Below, piece after piece: positions 9,965-20,965 of a DNA stretch of 64,000 nt. The notes beneath the pieces are model-generated. The model was given only the letters and a program-made list of their open reading frames with translations, was not told the origin of the DNA and did no database searches. The position numbers and the translations under genes are program-made. Positions within the stretch are counted from its first letter, which is position 1, and each line of letters opens with the position of its first letter. The DNA is from Prionace glauca (lineage: Eukaryota; Chordata; Chondrichthyes; Carcharhiniformes; Carcharhinidae): the NCBI GenBank assembly GCA_037974335.1, contig CM075760.1, forward strand, positions 53,837,890 to 53,901,889, read 5' to 3'.

Positions 9965-11600
9965 CCCCCCCGGCCCTCTCTGCACTCTGTGTGCAGCAGC
10001 AGAGTACATTGTTTCACAACGGCTGTGCTCTGTTATCCTTCTAAATGAACAGAGCAGTTCATCGTCTGAGAATTATCGAGTCTTAAAGAACAAACAGACG
10101 CCATTCGGCCAATTGCTCACGTACTGTCTCTGCTGAAGGGTATCCATTTATTCCTAACCAACAGCTTGCTTTCAATATTAATTATATATATATTTCTCAT
10201 TCCGTTTACTGCCCAAGTATTAAATATCTTTGTAAATTACTTCTACATTATGTCTCCATTACAGATTGGCATGGATCATCGCAATTTCTAACATCGTCTG
10301 CTCAAAACACAAGTCTTCTAATCGCTCCCTCCACTTTCATAGAGTTCGCCTGAAATGCTGCCATCCATTCACCCCCTGCGAGACCAGCCGGATTAATTCT
10401 GTTTCTTCTTAACCTTTTCCAAACTTGAATTGATCGGGTAGAAGTCTGCCAACCACTTCTGAACAGAGATTCTGCTCTGTCCGGTATGGGGGTGAAAATG
10501 CCCCAGTTGGTCAAGTGGCACTTCCCTCAACACTGTGCTTCCTTATCCCAACTCCACGTTTTCCAGTGTCTCACACACTGTCTGTCAGGTTAACACTGAA
10601 AGAGGAAAGAGTCTCCCGCTCAGCACTGCACATTCTCATCCCAACTCTATCTTTCCCAATCTCTCTCACACACTGTCTCTGAGGTTAACACGAAACGAAC
10701 GAAGAATCAATAAACTGATCCAAGTGTTGCGAACTGTGCTCGCGAGAATGGTGTGTTCAGCGTTAGACTTGTAGCCTTGCTTTCTGAAATCTGTGTTGTG
10801 AGTAAATATTTTATTATTGATATGTTTAATGTCATTGGCAGCTTCTTCTCCTTCTGACCCGAGTCCTTTCTCTCCTTTGATTCAGTAAAATAATAATTAC
10901 TTCTTATTTTCTGGCTCATTTCCTCCAGTTTTTGTTTTGCTATGGGTTAAACAGAGGCAGCATTTTCATGAACTGAGTTGTATGTCTGTTAGTTACAGAA
11001 TTGCATTCATTCACCTGTCTGAACAATCCCGCCAGATGGGGACATTTGGTTTCCCGCATTTATCATATTCAGTCCATAAATTGTTGCATTATTTGATTTA
11101 TTTTATAGCGATAGGGTGGGTTGGACGGTGGTGGGTGGATGGGGTGGGAGTTCTCCTGAGAAGGAGATACCCAATATTAAGCAATAGAATGAACAGGTTG
11201 AGAGAGAGTCTGTATCATATGACGCATGCTGTGTCTGTAACTCTGCAGACGGAAACACCCACTTTTGGGGCAGAAATTGCCCCTCCCACTGCGCTGCAGG
11301 TCCAACAAACCCCGACGAGAGAATAACATGCCCAATAACAGAAGGCAGTCAATATGGGTCAGAGCGACAGCAGCAAAGACAGCTGACAATGCTGCTGTTA
11401 TTTCTTCATATTTTCAATTCAGAACAGCGAAGAGTTAGTAACCAGTGCGCCCCCTGACGGAAGTTCTGAAACTTTCAATGTTGGGATAACGAGCAAAGTA
11501 CAAATTTATCAATGGGGCATTTCCAGTGCCCGAGTTTTAGGAGATATGTTTCATAAAATTCAGCCGTTTAAATATCTCGTAAATACTAAACATTAGTTAC
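9965..11600. other. Intersegment DNA, no gene seen
   Basis: About 1.6 kb with no V, J or C motif and no clear LINE or SINE. Short open frames (for example 10937-11326) show no domain. A G-rich tract lies near 11110-11160. Confidence 0.55.
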
Positions 11601-11885
11601 CAGTGGGACTTAGCCGTCGCTGGCTGGCCAGCATTTATCGCCCATCCTTATTTGCCCTTCGAGAGCAGTTGAGAATCAACCACATTGCTGTGGCTCTGGA
11701 ATCACATGTAGACCAGACCAGGTAAGGGCGGCAGATTTCCTTCCCGAAAGGACATGAGTGAATCAGATGAGTTTTAATGGTTTTATGGTCATCAGTAAAT
11801 TCTGAATTCCGGCTCTCCCCAACACGAACTGAGTTTCTGGATTAATAGTTTCGCGATAATATCATGAGGCCATCCCATCTTTATT
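11600..11885 (-). mobile_element. tRNA-derived SINE with a long-variable-arm (Leu-like) head, old copy
   Basis: Contains cgctggctggccagcatttat, ctgtggctctggaatcacatgtag and a terminal part resembling a tRNA head on the minus strand (tattaatccagaaactcag). The same family appears at 62598-62940, where the head keeps a B-box-like ggttcgaatccc. Divergence suggests an old insertion. Confidence 0.6.
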
Positions 11886-12211
11886 TATGATAACACCTGG
11901 TTTTTACTCTGTCTATTACACTCCGTACTTTCCAATCTCGATCTCTATTTCAACAGTTTCCTCATTTTCTGTCCACTCCTCCTACGATGACTGAAATTTC
12001 CAATGTTCTGCTTTCCACTCACTCAGTCTAGTTTACATGCTCCCTCTTTCCTCTGCTTTCAACTAACTTCATTTCTGACGGAATTTTAATAATTAGATTC
12101 TATATTTTGTTTTCAGTTGCGCTCATTTCCTTTTTTGACTATTTTAAAATAATCCCATCACTCCCTCTGCCGGCATTGCAGACACACAGAGTGGATCTCA
12201 CAGTCGATGGA

Positions 12212-12250
12212 GGATTTTGTATGGGACCCCCCCGTGTTTGTTACACTGTG
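12212..12250 (-). promoter_or_regulatory. 23-bp-spacer recombination signal sequence
   Basis: Minus strand: perfect heptamer CACAGTG (12250-12244), 23-base spacer (12243-12221) containing a G7 run, nonamer ACAAAATCC (12220-12212). Confidence 0.92.
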
Positions 12251-12583
12251 GCTCACGGCACAGAGATAGGTGGCGGTGTCTGTAACTCTGGCGTCTCTCA
12301 CAGTCAGGGCACTGAATTTGGAGCCTTTTCCGATTGAGGCAGTGATCCTCTCGCTTTGATCGGTTTCTCTTTTGGCCATCACCAGATGCTGGGGTGGCTG
12401 ATTCGGGGACTGTCTGTACCAATACAAGCTGTTAAACGCAGTGATGGTGGTGCAGTTGATGGATATGGTTTCCTCTTCGCTGACAACCTCCCACCGAGGG
12501 AGCTGCATCACCTCATCTGCTCCAGTCACTCCCGTGAAGATCAGAGTGAAAAGCAGCAAAGAGAATCTGTAAATTCGGAACAT
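12251..12583 (-). CDS. T-cell receptor V segment, apparently functional
   Basis: Minus-strand V starting at the ATG at 12583. The signal peptide (MFRIYRFSLLLFTLIFTGVTG) is continuous with the mature V domain, without the usual leader intron. Framework 1 ends in SINC, framework 2 carries LYWYRQSPNQPPQHL, and framework 3 ends in TATYLCAV with the second cysteine. The coding part ends at the recombination signal (heptamer 12250-12244); the open frame beyond, to 12158, is read through the signal and is not part of the segment. An alternative is that tttacag just after the ATG is a true acceptor and the real first exon lies further upstream. It resembles TCR alpha V. Confidence 0.87.
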
Positions 12584-13236
12584 TTTTCAGATCATATGAA
12601 ATTCCTGCTCAAGCAATTGTCCAAGGAGTTCAGTTTAAAATTAGGATATGTATATAATATTCACACGAAATAACAAGGAGCCAAAAACCAGCTCCAGTTG
12701 TAACTGTGGCGTCTCTCTGTCGAGCTGATGAAAGAAGCTGAGACTCGAGCTTTATCCGCTCACGGATGTCGATTCTACTGGAATCAGAGATGGAGAATTG
12801 AAACCGGAATAAATAAACCCCATCGGTAACCCCATGTTTCCGGTTACAAATCTCGCCCCACGTGTCTAACTAGGAAACCATTCTCCCTATCAGAACATTG
12901 ACTGAACCCAGCTCAGGGTGAATCCATTCACTGGCTGCCGGCTCACCAGCTACTAACCCCACAGCACCACCGCGGGCACAGGGAAATGCAGTGAGAGCAT
13001 CCCGAGGCAAAATATACAGGGTGAAGTTTAAAACGGATGTTTTCAAATATCTAATTCCCCTTTTACAGAACAGGCAAAGGAAGTGCTCAACATTTGGGCT
13101 GTTTGGATAATATTCATAACAAGTAATTGTGAACCGAACACATTTCATATTTACTTTAATTTTACAAACGTGATTTAAAATGAAATTTTAAGTATTCAGT
13201 CGGTCTGATTTATTTCTGTTTGAGCAGGTTTTTCAG

Positions 13237-13582
13237 AACTGAGTCATGGAGATTCTGTCACTCTGTCGCTATCCTCAGGATGAAAGACGGAAGAAGAAAC
13301 ATTGAGTTTAACCTGTACCTATGATATTACAATGATCAACTACGTTTCATCCTGGTACCGGCAACACTCAGACGCACAGCGTCTATTTATATTGAGGAAA
13401 AATTCGACATTTGTTGAAGATATAACAGATTTTGCTAAAAGCCGTTTCTCTGGAGAGCTTCAGACATCGAGTAAATTCACCAGTTTGACTATCTCTGGTC
13501 TGCAGCTGACTGACGCTGCCGTGTATCACTGCGCTTTCAGTCTGATCGTCATGGAAATCAGTCTGACTGATGTACAAAACCT
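13237..13582 (+). pseudogene. TCR V pseudogene (copy 2 of the plus-strand V)
   Basis: Partner of the pseudogene near 0.9-1.2 kb. The body is open: TLSLTCTYDI with the first cysteine, SSWYRQHSDAQRLFI, a framework-3 stretch FTSLTISGLQLTD, and AVYHCAF with the second cysteine. An in-frame TGA in framework 1 (13281-13283, shared with copy 1) breaks it. The nonamer acaaaacct at 13574-13582 is good but the heptamer position reads gatcgtc, far from CACAGTG. Both the reading frame and the recombination signal are therefore impaired. Use of a cryptic acceptor (ctcag just before the TGA) would shorten framework 1 and seems unlikely. Confidence 0.85.
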
Positions 13583-14382
13583 GCCTTGAACTATCGGTTG
13601 AAACCGTGTCTGCTGCACAGAATCGTGGGCAGATGCAGCCACAATGTAACAGTCAGCCAGGCAAGAATCCTCATTAACCTGGGATCAGCCTTCACCCAAG
13701 TGTTTCCAGTATCCGGTCACTTCAGTCATCGTGCCTCTTTGAGTCTGTGAGATCACTCAGTGGTGAGTTGGCTGATATTAAAAGGAAACACCTCGAGCCA
13801 GGCTGCTTTCACCATCTCGACAGTGGAACTGCTGCACTTTTCCAGATGGGATTCCGGGAAGGAAACTTTGCTCTGTAAATTAGCAGCAACAAATTCTGGC
13901 TTGCTCATCGTAACAAAAACACTCCAGCATTACGAAACATTCTGTAGTTCACTGTTCATTGGGGGGTTCTATTCTGAATGTTTATTTTAAAGATCTCAGT
14001 CACTTCCTTGTGAAATCTCTTCATTGAGTATACACTTCCTCTGAAGCTGCAAAACTCTCCTCGGATCAAATAAACCCAGGCCACAGCTCCCCGGAAAAAG
14101 GCTTCTAAACTTGATGGGGATTGAGTTGCTGAATATTAGACAGGCACGAGGACACGATGACTATTATTAAACTAAAGAGATCAAATACATTTAAAAAGAT
14201 CAGCGATAGTCCAACTGCGACTTGTAATTAACCAATACAATTCCTCAAATGTTCCTCATCTCTTGTTGAGGTTGTGTTTTGTTCTGATATTTTAGGAAGG
14301 CACCTGCGACTCTCTCAGTGGAGAGGGAATTATTCTTTCTGTTTATCGGTGCGAGAGCACCCTCTGGTGGTACCTTACTGTG

Positions 14383-14690
14383 AGGTTTTGTCCGGGAACC
14401 GCTCGATCTCTGCAGCAGTGTGGACTCAATGGCACAGAAATACACAGCGCTGTCGGAGTGAAGAGCCCCGGCTGATTTAAAAGAGCAGTTTTGTTTCCTT
14501 TGTGCAAATAGCAGAAAGCCTGGCAAATCTTCAGACGAATCTCCCGCTCTGCATCTTCATTGAGTATTTCGGATCTTTTCCGGTATACTGGATGTACCAG
14601 AACAGAGTTGGTTCACGGTTGGTTATTGACTAACAATAATCCGGTATTGTGCTCTGTCTTTCCTGAATTGTTAATTCAGGAGGAGCCTGG
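14383..14690 (-). pseudogene. TCR V pseudogene (copy 2 of the second minus-strand V)
   Basis: The minus strand gives CDR1 to framework 2 as SITNREPTLFWYIQYTGKD, then MKMQSGRF followed by a TGA. The frame then shifts to one reading NCSFKSAGALHSDSAVYFC, where the second cysteine is present. A stop also follows the first cysteine region. The recombination signal is CACACTG (14416-14422), a 24-base spacer, and ACAAAACCT (14383-14391). The 24-base spacer is shared with copy 1, so it was inherited rather than a new change. The family resembles TCR alpha V. Confidence 0.78.
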
Positions 14691-14811
14691 GATAATGAAT
14701 ATTGGTTCTTAATGGGAATATTGGTTCCTATAACACAAATGCAGAGTATTCCAAAAGCCAGAAATTAAACACAATTCCTGGATAACACATTGACTGAACA
14801 GAGACTCGATG

Positions 14812-14955
14812 TGGAGGTGCCGGCGTTGGACTGGGGTAAACACAATAAGAAGTCTCACAACACCAGGTTAAAGTCCAACAGGTTTATCTGGTAGAAAATG
14901 TCACTGGTTTTCGGGGCTTTTCCCCTTCGTCGGGTGTCTCGCCAGACAGCAAGTC
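14812..14955 (+). mobile_element. Penelope-type terminal repeat, short copy (duplicate of the one near 2.5 kb)
   Basis: Sits at the equivalent place in copy 2 of the tandem V block, so it was inserted before that duplication. The minus strand reads CCGACGA, a GGGG-AAAA-GCCCC hairpin, then GAAA, a degenerate version of the hammerhead-like core with a fully paired stem II. Confidence 0.75.
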
Positions 14956-16263
14956 CTTTATTAGCAGTAAGGAACAAGGGGGACACACAGTAATCTCTTT
15001 AGAGTTCGACAGAAAAATACAGGTTATTCTCGATGTTTTGATTCTTCTAATCTGATATAAAGTGTAACTCAGATCAGAATGTGGCTTCACTTACTCAGAA
15101 ACTGAGGTTGTTTTTCAGGAGTACATCTGGTTGTTTTGTGAGTGCTGATCGAAGTGGGGCACCAATAAGTGGGATTCAGAGAGAATTATCTAGTCTGATT
15201 ACTTCTCTTTCTTTCTGACATTTTCAGCGTTTCTGCCTCCCTTTTCTTGTTTCTGTCTCTGTCAGTTGTTCGTTCTGACTCTCTTTTCGAAGTGCCTTGA
15301 AAATGCGGAGTTTAGAAAATCTAACTTGTCTCGGAATCTTATGAAAAAAATCCTCACAAGAAGAATTCTGTTAATAGTAGCGAACATATTTCTGTATTTT
15401 ACAGGTAAGTTTAAAATTACAACGGTTAGGCAAAATGCTTAATTTAGTGGGAATCAGGGCAAAATCAATTCCCTCTGCATGCGGCGCAGTAACAGTTGCA
15501 ATCCGCAAAGTTTCGTGTTGATTTGAATTCGTTTTATTCATTCTTAATGCCGTGCACATCGGATAAACAGAATGAGCTATCAAGATGCAGAACAAGGAAA
15601 GCATTTCTCCCTTCTTTATAGTTATCTAAAATGAAGTGTGTGTTACTCGGAAAAATAATAATAATTATCTGATGATATAATTATACATCGATGTGAGAAT
15701 CCTGTCACTTTTTCGGTCGCGCTGGCAAAATGCTTTTTCCAAACCATTTATTTTGCACGGACCAACACAAACTGATGCCAACTTCAATAAAAATAATTGA
15801 AAAATATTAGTCTGTCAGTTCTTTTGCCCATTAATATTATATCGTCCAGGTATCATTAACAAGTTAAGCTCCAAAGACCTTAGTGCATCAAAGTGCAGCA
15901 ACGTTTATCTACTATACTTTTGGATGGAATTAACATCTGATAACTACATCAGTTTTGTACATTAATCCCTAAATGCGATCTCCAGACAACATCTCCCATG
16001 GGCAATGGCGAACAATGTTTGCATAGAGTGGATGGTGACAAAAGAGCAAATGCGCCACCCGACCTCCTGCTGCAAACTTTTATGCCTGCCAATGATATTC
16101 AATATTCAGACTTCAGCAACCGGGTCCCAGGTCCAGCTATCGAGTGACTGAACCTCTCTGTGACTCGCAAAGGCCGGCGCCTGCAGTAAGTGAACGCCGC
16201 CAGCAGATGGTGATATTGCATTATTTTCCTCACGAGACAGTGACATTGCCGTTTCAACTCACA

Positions 16264-16700
16264 GTTAGATTTTCTGACTATCACCCTGACTGGAATAGTG
16301 CTTTTCCAACACTACCACCGCTATGGCAAAGGAAACTAGCAAAGTGCAATAAATGCTTGATTCGACATCGAAGCCCACACTCGGAAAAAATATGTTTTAA
16401 ATGGTTTATTTTGGGGATATTTGTGGCATCTCCTCCACCAGTGGCCCAGAGTGAGGGGGAATTGCTATTAGTTTCACCCTGTGTGAACTGACCATTAGTT
16501 GGAGAGGTTCATGATCAAAAATATCATTCCAATAAATCTCCTGCCCAACACCAATTTTGTGCAGAGCAAGACAGAGAGGCTTTGAGGTAAAGATATAAAA
16601 CGCAGACGTGTTTAAATTGTGATAAGTGAGTTATACATATTGGTCCAGAAACGTGAGGGAGAATTATCATTTTTCATTCTTGAAAATGTGGCTGTGGGAT
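16264..16700. other. Unique DNA between V field and L2 remnant; nothing identified
   Basis: This begins exactly where the two copies of the tandem V block diverge. No V segment, RNA gene or repeat was recognised. Confidence 0.5.
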
Positions 16701-18080
16701 ATTTTAACTTTGAATCAGAGAGCACCATCTAGATGGTGGTTTAATATCTCATCCAGCGAAGCAGCACCTCGGATAGGTTTGATCTGATTTGCTTTCTTGT
16801 TGTCAAATGTATTAACATAAACTGAAAAGTATTGTTGTTGCGCGCTATACAGAGAAAGCGTAAGTTCATGGAGGACAGGAGCGAGAGCAGAATGTGGTGG
16901 AACACTCATAGCTGAGGTATCGAGAAAGATCAACTTTGTGCGAGGTAGTTCCATTTAAAAGCCTGATGGCAGCAGGGAAGAAGCTGTTCTTGAATTGGTG
17001 GGTACATGAACTCAAACATTTGTAATTTTCCTGACGGTAGAAAGTGGAAGAGAGAATATCCGGGGTGCGTGGGATCCTCAATTATTCTGGCTGCTTTGCC
17101 GAAGCAATGTAGATAGGGCCAAAGAATGCGAGGCTGGTTTGCATGATGGACTGTGCTACATTCACGACTTTTTGTACTTTCTTACGTTTCTTGACAGAGC
17201 AGGAGCCAAACCAAGCTGTGATACAACCAGAGAGGATGCTTTCCATGGTGCTTTGTAAAGGTTGGTGAGAGTTGTAGCTGACATGCCAAACGTCCTTCGA
17301 CTTCTGAGAAAGTAAAGGCGTTTGTGGGCGTTAGTGGGCTTCCTTAACTATAGTGTCAGCATCGGGGGGGACCAGGACAGGTTGTTGGTGATCTGGTCAC
17401 CTAAAAACTTGAAGCTCTAGACCCTTCCTACTTCGTCCAGGTTGATGTAGACAGGGGCAATTTCTCCTCAAGCTTCCTAAAGTCGATGACAATTTAATTC
17501 GTTTTGTTGACATTGAGGGAGAGATTATTGTCGCCGCACCAATTCCACCAGATTCTCTATCTCATTCCTGTATTCTGTCTCGTCATTGTTTGAGATAAGA
17601 CTCAATACGGTGGTGTCGTCAGCAAAACTGAAAATCAAATTGGAGGGAAATTTGACCACATCGTCATCGGTATATCAGGATTGTATGGGGGGGGGGGGGG
17701 GCGGTGGTGGGTGAGTACACAACCTTGTGGGACACCGCTGTTGAGGATGGTGGTGGAGGAGGTGCTGTTGTCTGTCCTTACTGATTTGTGCTGTGGGTTA
17801 GGAAGTTCAGGATCCGGTTGCAGAGGGAGGAGCTGAGACCAGGCCACGGAGTGTGGAGATGAGTTCCATCGGAATAAGGCTGAGCTGCATTCAATAAATA
17901 GTAGCCTGACATCGGTGTATTTGTTATCGAGGTGTTCCAGTGTTGAGTACAGGGCCAGGGAGATGGTGTCTGCTGCGGACCTGTTGCGGCGGTGAGCGAA
18001 CTGGAGTAGATTTCTATTCCAATCTTGTTTGTTGTATTCAAATTCCACCAGCGTCCTGGTGGTCCCAGATTATGAGCTGG
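16700..18080 (-). mobile_element. L2-type LINE, 5'-truncated and decayed
   Basis: The minus strand encodes reverse-transcriptase pieces in several frames: FAHRRNRSAADTISLALYST and LEHLDNKYTDVRLLFIE near 18.0-17.9 kb, then NSGVPQGCVL (motif B) near 17.73 kb, followed by thumb and C-terminal pieces such as ATRAFGMSAT-like text and HAPRIFSLPLSTVR towards 17.0 kb. The catalytic FADD block is damaged, with a poly-G run near 17.69 kb. The order and spacing match fish-type L2 elements. It is an inactive copy. Confidence 0.8.
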
Positions 18081-18115
18081 TCGAGGGATTCCACGATCGT
18101 CTCACCTAAAACTGG

Positions 18116-18210
18116 TGCTCCAGGTGAGGCTCGAACTCACAACCTCGGCATAGCCCGCTGACTGCACTGCTGTATAAGTACCGCGCGCTAACCGATTGCG
18201 CCACTGGAGC
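18116..18210 (-). tRNA. tRNA-Ile-TAT: tRNA-Ile (anticodon TAT) with intron
   Basis: Minus strand, 95 bases. The acceptor arms GCTCCAG/CTGGAGC pair fully and are followed by discriminator A. The D arm is GGCGCAATCGGTTAGCGC, the anticodon loop is CTTATA, and the T arm is TTGTGAGTTCGAGCCTCAC. About 21 extra bases follow position 37, at the standard place for a nuclear tRNA intron; vertebrate tRNA-Ile-TAT genes are known to carry one. The exon sequence is the same as I recall for the mammalian gene. A TTTT that could end Pol III transcription lies a few bases downstream (CAGTTTTAGG on the minus strand). It reads the AUA codon. Confidence 0.96.
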
Positions 18211-19149
18211 ACTCTGCTTTGCTTATTTTTGTCAACTGTTAAAGGCTCCCGCAGCGTTACCTCCGCTCGTAACCGTTATTCGAGGCCACATTTCAGACCG
18301 GGGAAATAACCCATCAATGATTCTCTTTTCCCCGGCTCCACAGTGAGTGAGACAGGGAGAAGCAGCAGGATTATATCCCCCAGTCTCCAATCGCCAGCAG
18401 AAAGCGGCGACTGCAGCTTCAGTCAGCGGGTTACTGCCCATCCCTGGGACACAAGGTCCAACCCCGTCCAAACCTCCCCATACACCCAACACAAGCTCAG
18501 CAAAACGCAGATAGATTATATTCCGCTCACTGAACCTTCGAGTAGCATTTACACAACACCCGAGTGATTCACAAACACAATTCACACCAACTTTCCAAAA
18601 CTTTTCAGTAATAAATTCCTGCATTGATTGAAAAGCTGAGTGTTGGGAATCTGGAAATGAGCACCATGGGATTTGTGTTATCCAGTGACTTCTTTCCCAC
18701 TGTTCACCCTCAGGTTTGTAATTCCATTTGTGTTGTATATTGAAGCGAATCTTATATCAAAATTAGAAGAAAACAAGGAAAATATCGAACCTTGGAACAA
18801 ATCCTGAGGGAAATGGATCACAATATTCGGAAGGAGGTGCAGTTGTGAATGTGTTATTGATGATTGAGTGGAAAGTATTGGATCGCTGGGCTCCTGGTGG
18901 TCGGTTCCCTTCCCTCCCGCTGAATTCCTCCCTGTGATAAGAGACATGGATTAATTTTACCTGCCCGTCCATAGGAGAAAGGGAATAACCAACACACTAC
19001 AGCAGTGCTGCAGGATCAACGGAACTAAAGAGACTTGTATAGAATTGTAAACAGTGCGGTCATGCTGCAGTTCTGGAACAGGTTTTACAGAAATAGAATT
19101 ATGGTCAGTGACACACTAGTTTAGAATATATAGAACTGTTGCTGTCTCA
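18211..19149. other. tRNA intergenic DNA; nothing else identified
   Basis: No protein domain or recognisable repeat was found. The minus-strand open frame 18232-18624 has no family features. Confidence 0.5.
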
Positions 19150-19170
19150 GTCTTTGTGGCGCAATGGGCT

Positions 19171-19201
<31 letters not shown>

Positions 19202-19218
19202 GAGACCATCCAGGCTCG
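19150..19218 (+). pseudogene. tRNA-Asn (GTT) relic
   Basis: The anticodon arm and T arm are those of tRNA-Asn: TTCGGCTGTTAACCGAA with anticodon GTT, and ggtggttcgagaccatcc. The D arm lacks about five to seven bases compared with standard tRNA-Asn, and the acceptor stem has two mismatches (gtctttg against caggctc). A T6 run that could serve as a terminator follows within about 12 bases. It is probably no longer a working tRNA. Confidence 0.75.
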
Positions 19219-19904
19219 GTATTTCACTATTTTTTCACTATCAGCATTCACAGGCAAACACTTACCTGTTTGCAAAGGGTCCGTGGGTGCGAATGAAAAA
19301 AAAACTCTCAATTGTTACCGGCTGGACAATTATCTGGTGTTACCAACAGTATTTAATTACAACCGACATCAAACATATTACATATAACATTATATACATG
19401 CTTCCATTATACTATTAAACTTAAAGGAATACAATCGAATCATGAACTTGTGGCTGAGTATTTGTTCCAATTCCATATCCCTATTTCCATTCATTCCTGG
19501 ACAGATCATAAATCTGTCGAACCCAAACTGAAATGTGTTCAATGATGGAACATCAGGACCCTCTGGAGTAGAGAATTCCGAAGATTCACGAGCCTTTGAA
19601 TGAAGCAATTTCTTCTCATTGATGTCCCAAATCATCAGCACCTTATCCTGAGATTGTGTCCCCGTGTTTCAGATTCCCGGATCAGGGGAAATAATGTTTC
19701 AGTTTTTTTAATACTATTTATTGTTTCTCGTTCAAGGTGTTGAGATTTTCCAGCATTTTTACAGGAGGAACCAGTAAGGGCAACGTAAGTATGAATTGGT
19801 GTTGGCCATTGACGGGATTGTTCAACGGGATTTACATTTCTCTCTGCTATTCAAGGTGGCAGGAATATTGAACGACGATTTTCAGGCTGCTTGTGAGTGT
19901 CGGG

Positions 19905-19976
19905 GGTTCCGTGGTGTAATGGCGAGCACTCTGGACTTTGAATCCAGTGATCCGAGTTCAAATCTCGGCGGGACCT
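19905..19976 (+). tRNA. tRNA-Gln-TTG: tRNA-Gln (anticodon TTG)
   Basis: 72 bases. The acceptor GGTTCCG/CGGGACC pairs throughout (one G-T), with discriminator T. A box tggtgtaatggcgagc, anticodon stem-loop CTGGACTTTGAATCCAG with anticodon TTG, and a T arm with the consensus B box gagttcaaatctc. It is followed within a few bases by gttttc, a possible Pol III terminator. It looks functional. Confidence 0.95.
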
Positions 19977-20235
19977 TGTTTTCATACACAGATTGTTGAT
20001 TTGCCGAAGAGTATTTTGTTTAAATGTATTACAAAGCACCGATCGAGAGGACAATTTGTCGGCCAGTTCAATTGGTATGACAATGCACAGTGTGATGATC
20101 CTCTGTTGCCAGATGCCTGCAATGTCAGTGGTTCTCGTGTTTTTGCTGCTCTTTAACTCCTCTGTTGGAAAATAAAAAGAAGCAGTTGGTGTCACACAAT
20201 AACAATTCGACTGGAGTCTGGCAATTATTGAGCAA

Positions 20236-20267
20236 GTGTGTGTGTGTGTGTGTGTGAGAGTGAGAGT

Positions 20268-20300
<33 letters not shown>

Positions 20301-20310
20301 TGTGGAGGTG
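20236..20310 (+). repeat. Compound microsatellite (GT)n/(GAGAGT)n/(GA)n
   Basis: About 18 bases of GT repeats, then GAGAGT hexamers, then about 28 bases of GA repeats, ending in a short GT stretch. Confidence 0.95.
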
Positions 20311-20965
20311 TGTGTGCATATGTGATGCCCCCGCATTGCCCCAAATCTTATAAATTGCCGCCCCCCCCCCAAACTTGCCTTAATCTAGTCCACCTCAATA
20401 AAATCACTCGTCAATCTCCTTCTCTCCAATAGACAACAATCCCAGCATCAGAAACCAGAAACTTCTGGCTAATTTGAACTTTTCAAAATAAAACTTACTC
20501 CAAAGAAATCCCTCCATCTGTTTTAACGGAAATTTGTCAACGGTAAAAAAAAAATCTGTGTATTTTGCTTCTTAAAATTAAACATGTTTAGAAGAAATTC
20601 TTCAACAGATTTCATCAACTTTTTTGGAAATTATTTTCATCATTCTGAAAAATGTAATGTTTCCATGTTTCTTTTCGAGAAATTTCCAACTTTTCAAAAG
20701 GTAGCTTAAACTTGCTGATCTTTTTTTCCCAATACTTTAACGAAAAATTGTCATTTAAAAAAGAAACTTTTCTTTTCAAAAGAAAAGTTTTTCAGTTTTT
20801 TTTTTAGTCAGCATTGTTTTTGAAAAATAAGTAGGTAAGGTAAATATCTTCATAGAAGCTGACTGCATTTGGTCAACATTTCCCTGAATTGGTCTAAAAT
20901 CAGTGAACATATATTTTTCATCCACACAAATATGGACTTTTTGAACTAATGTTACAATAACATAG

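Larger units (their letters stand above)
12359..16263. repeat. Tandem segmental duplication, copy 2 (V-segment block)
   Basis: Direct repeat of 1-3899, offset 12358 at the left end and 12364 at the right end. It contains the complete minus-strand V at 12251-12583 (which extends past the left limit of the match), the plus-strand V pseudogene near 13.2-13.6 kb, the minus-strand V pseudogene near 14.4-14.7 kb and a short Penelope-type terminal repeat near 14.8 kb. All four appear in the same order in copy 1. Confidence 0.93.
19219..20965. other. tRNA intergenic DNA with AT-rich tract and a GT/GA microsatellite
   Basis: The only other features here are a simple (GT)n-(GAGAGT)n-(GA)n tract at 20236-20310 and an AT-rich section at about 20460-20810. 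Open frames crossing the microsatellite are artefacts of the repeat. Confidence 0.6.

Noticed and set aside
12158-12243. C-terminal extension of the V frame beyond the heptamer
   Set aside because: This frame reads through the recombination signal and is removed when the segment rearranges.
1-16263. TCR J, D or constant exons within the V field
   Set aside because: Looked for FGxG-type J motifs with 12-bp-spacer signals and for C-domain text; none was found. The gamma or beta chain cannot be excluded by V sequence alone.
20125-20432. Open frames across the GT/GA tract
   Set aside because: Translations are runs of Cys-Val, Ser-Glu, Arg-Glu or their complements, caused by the microsatellite.
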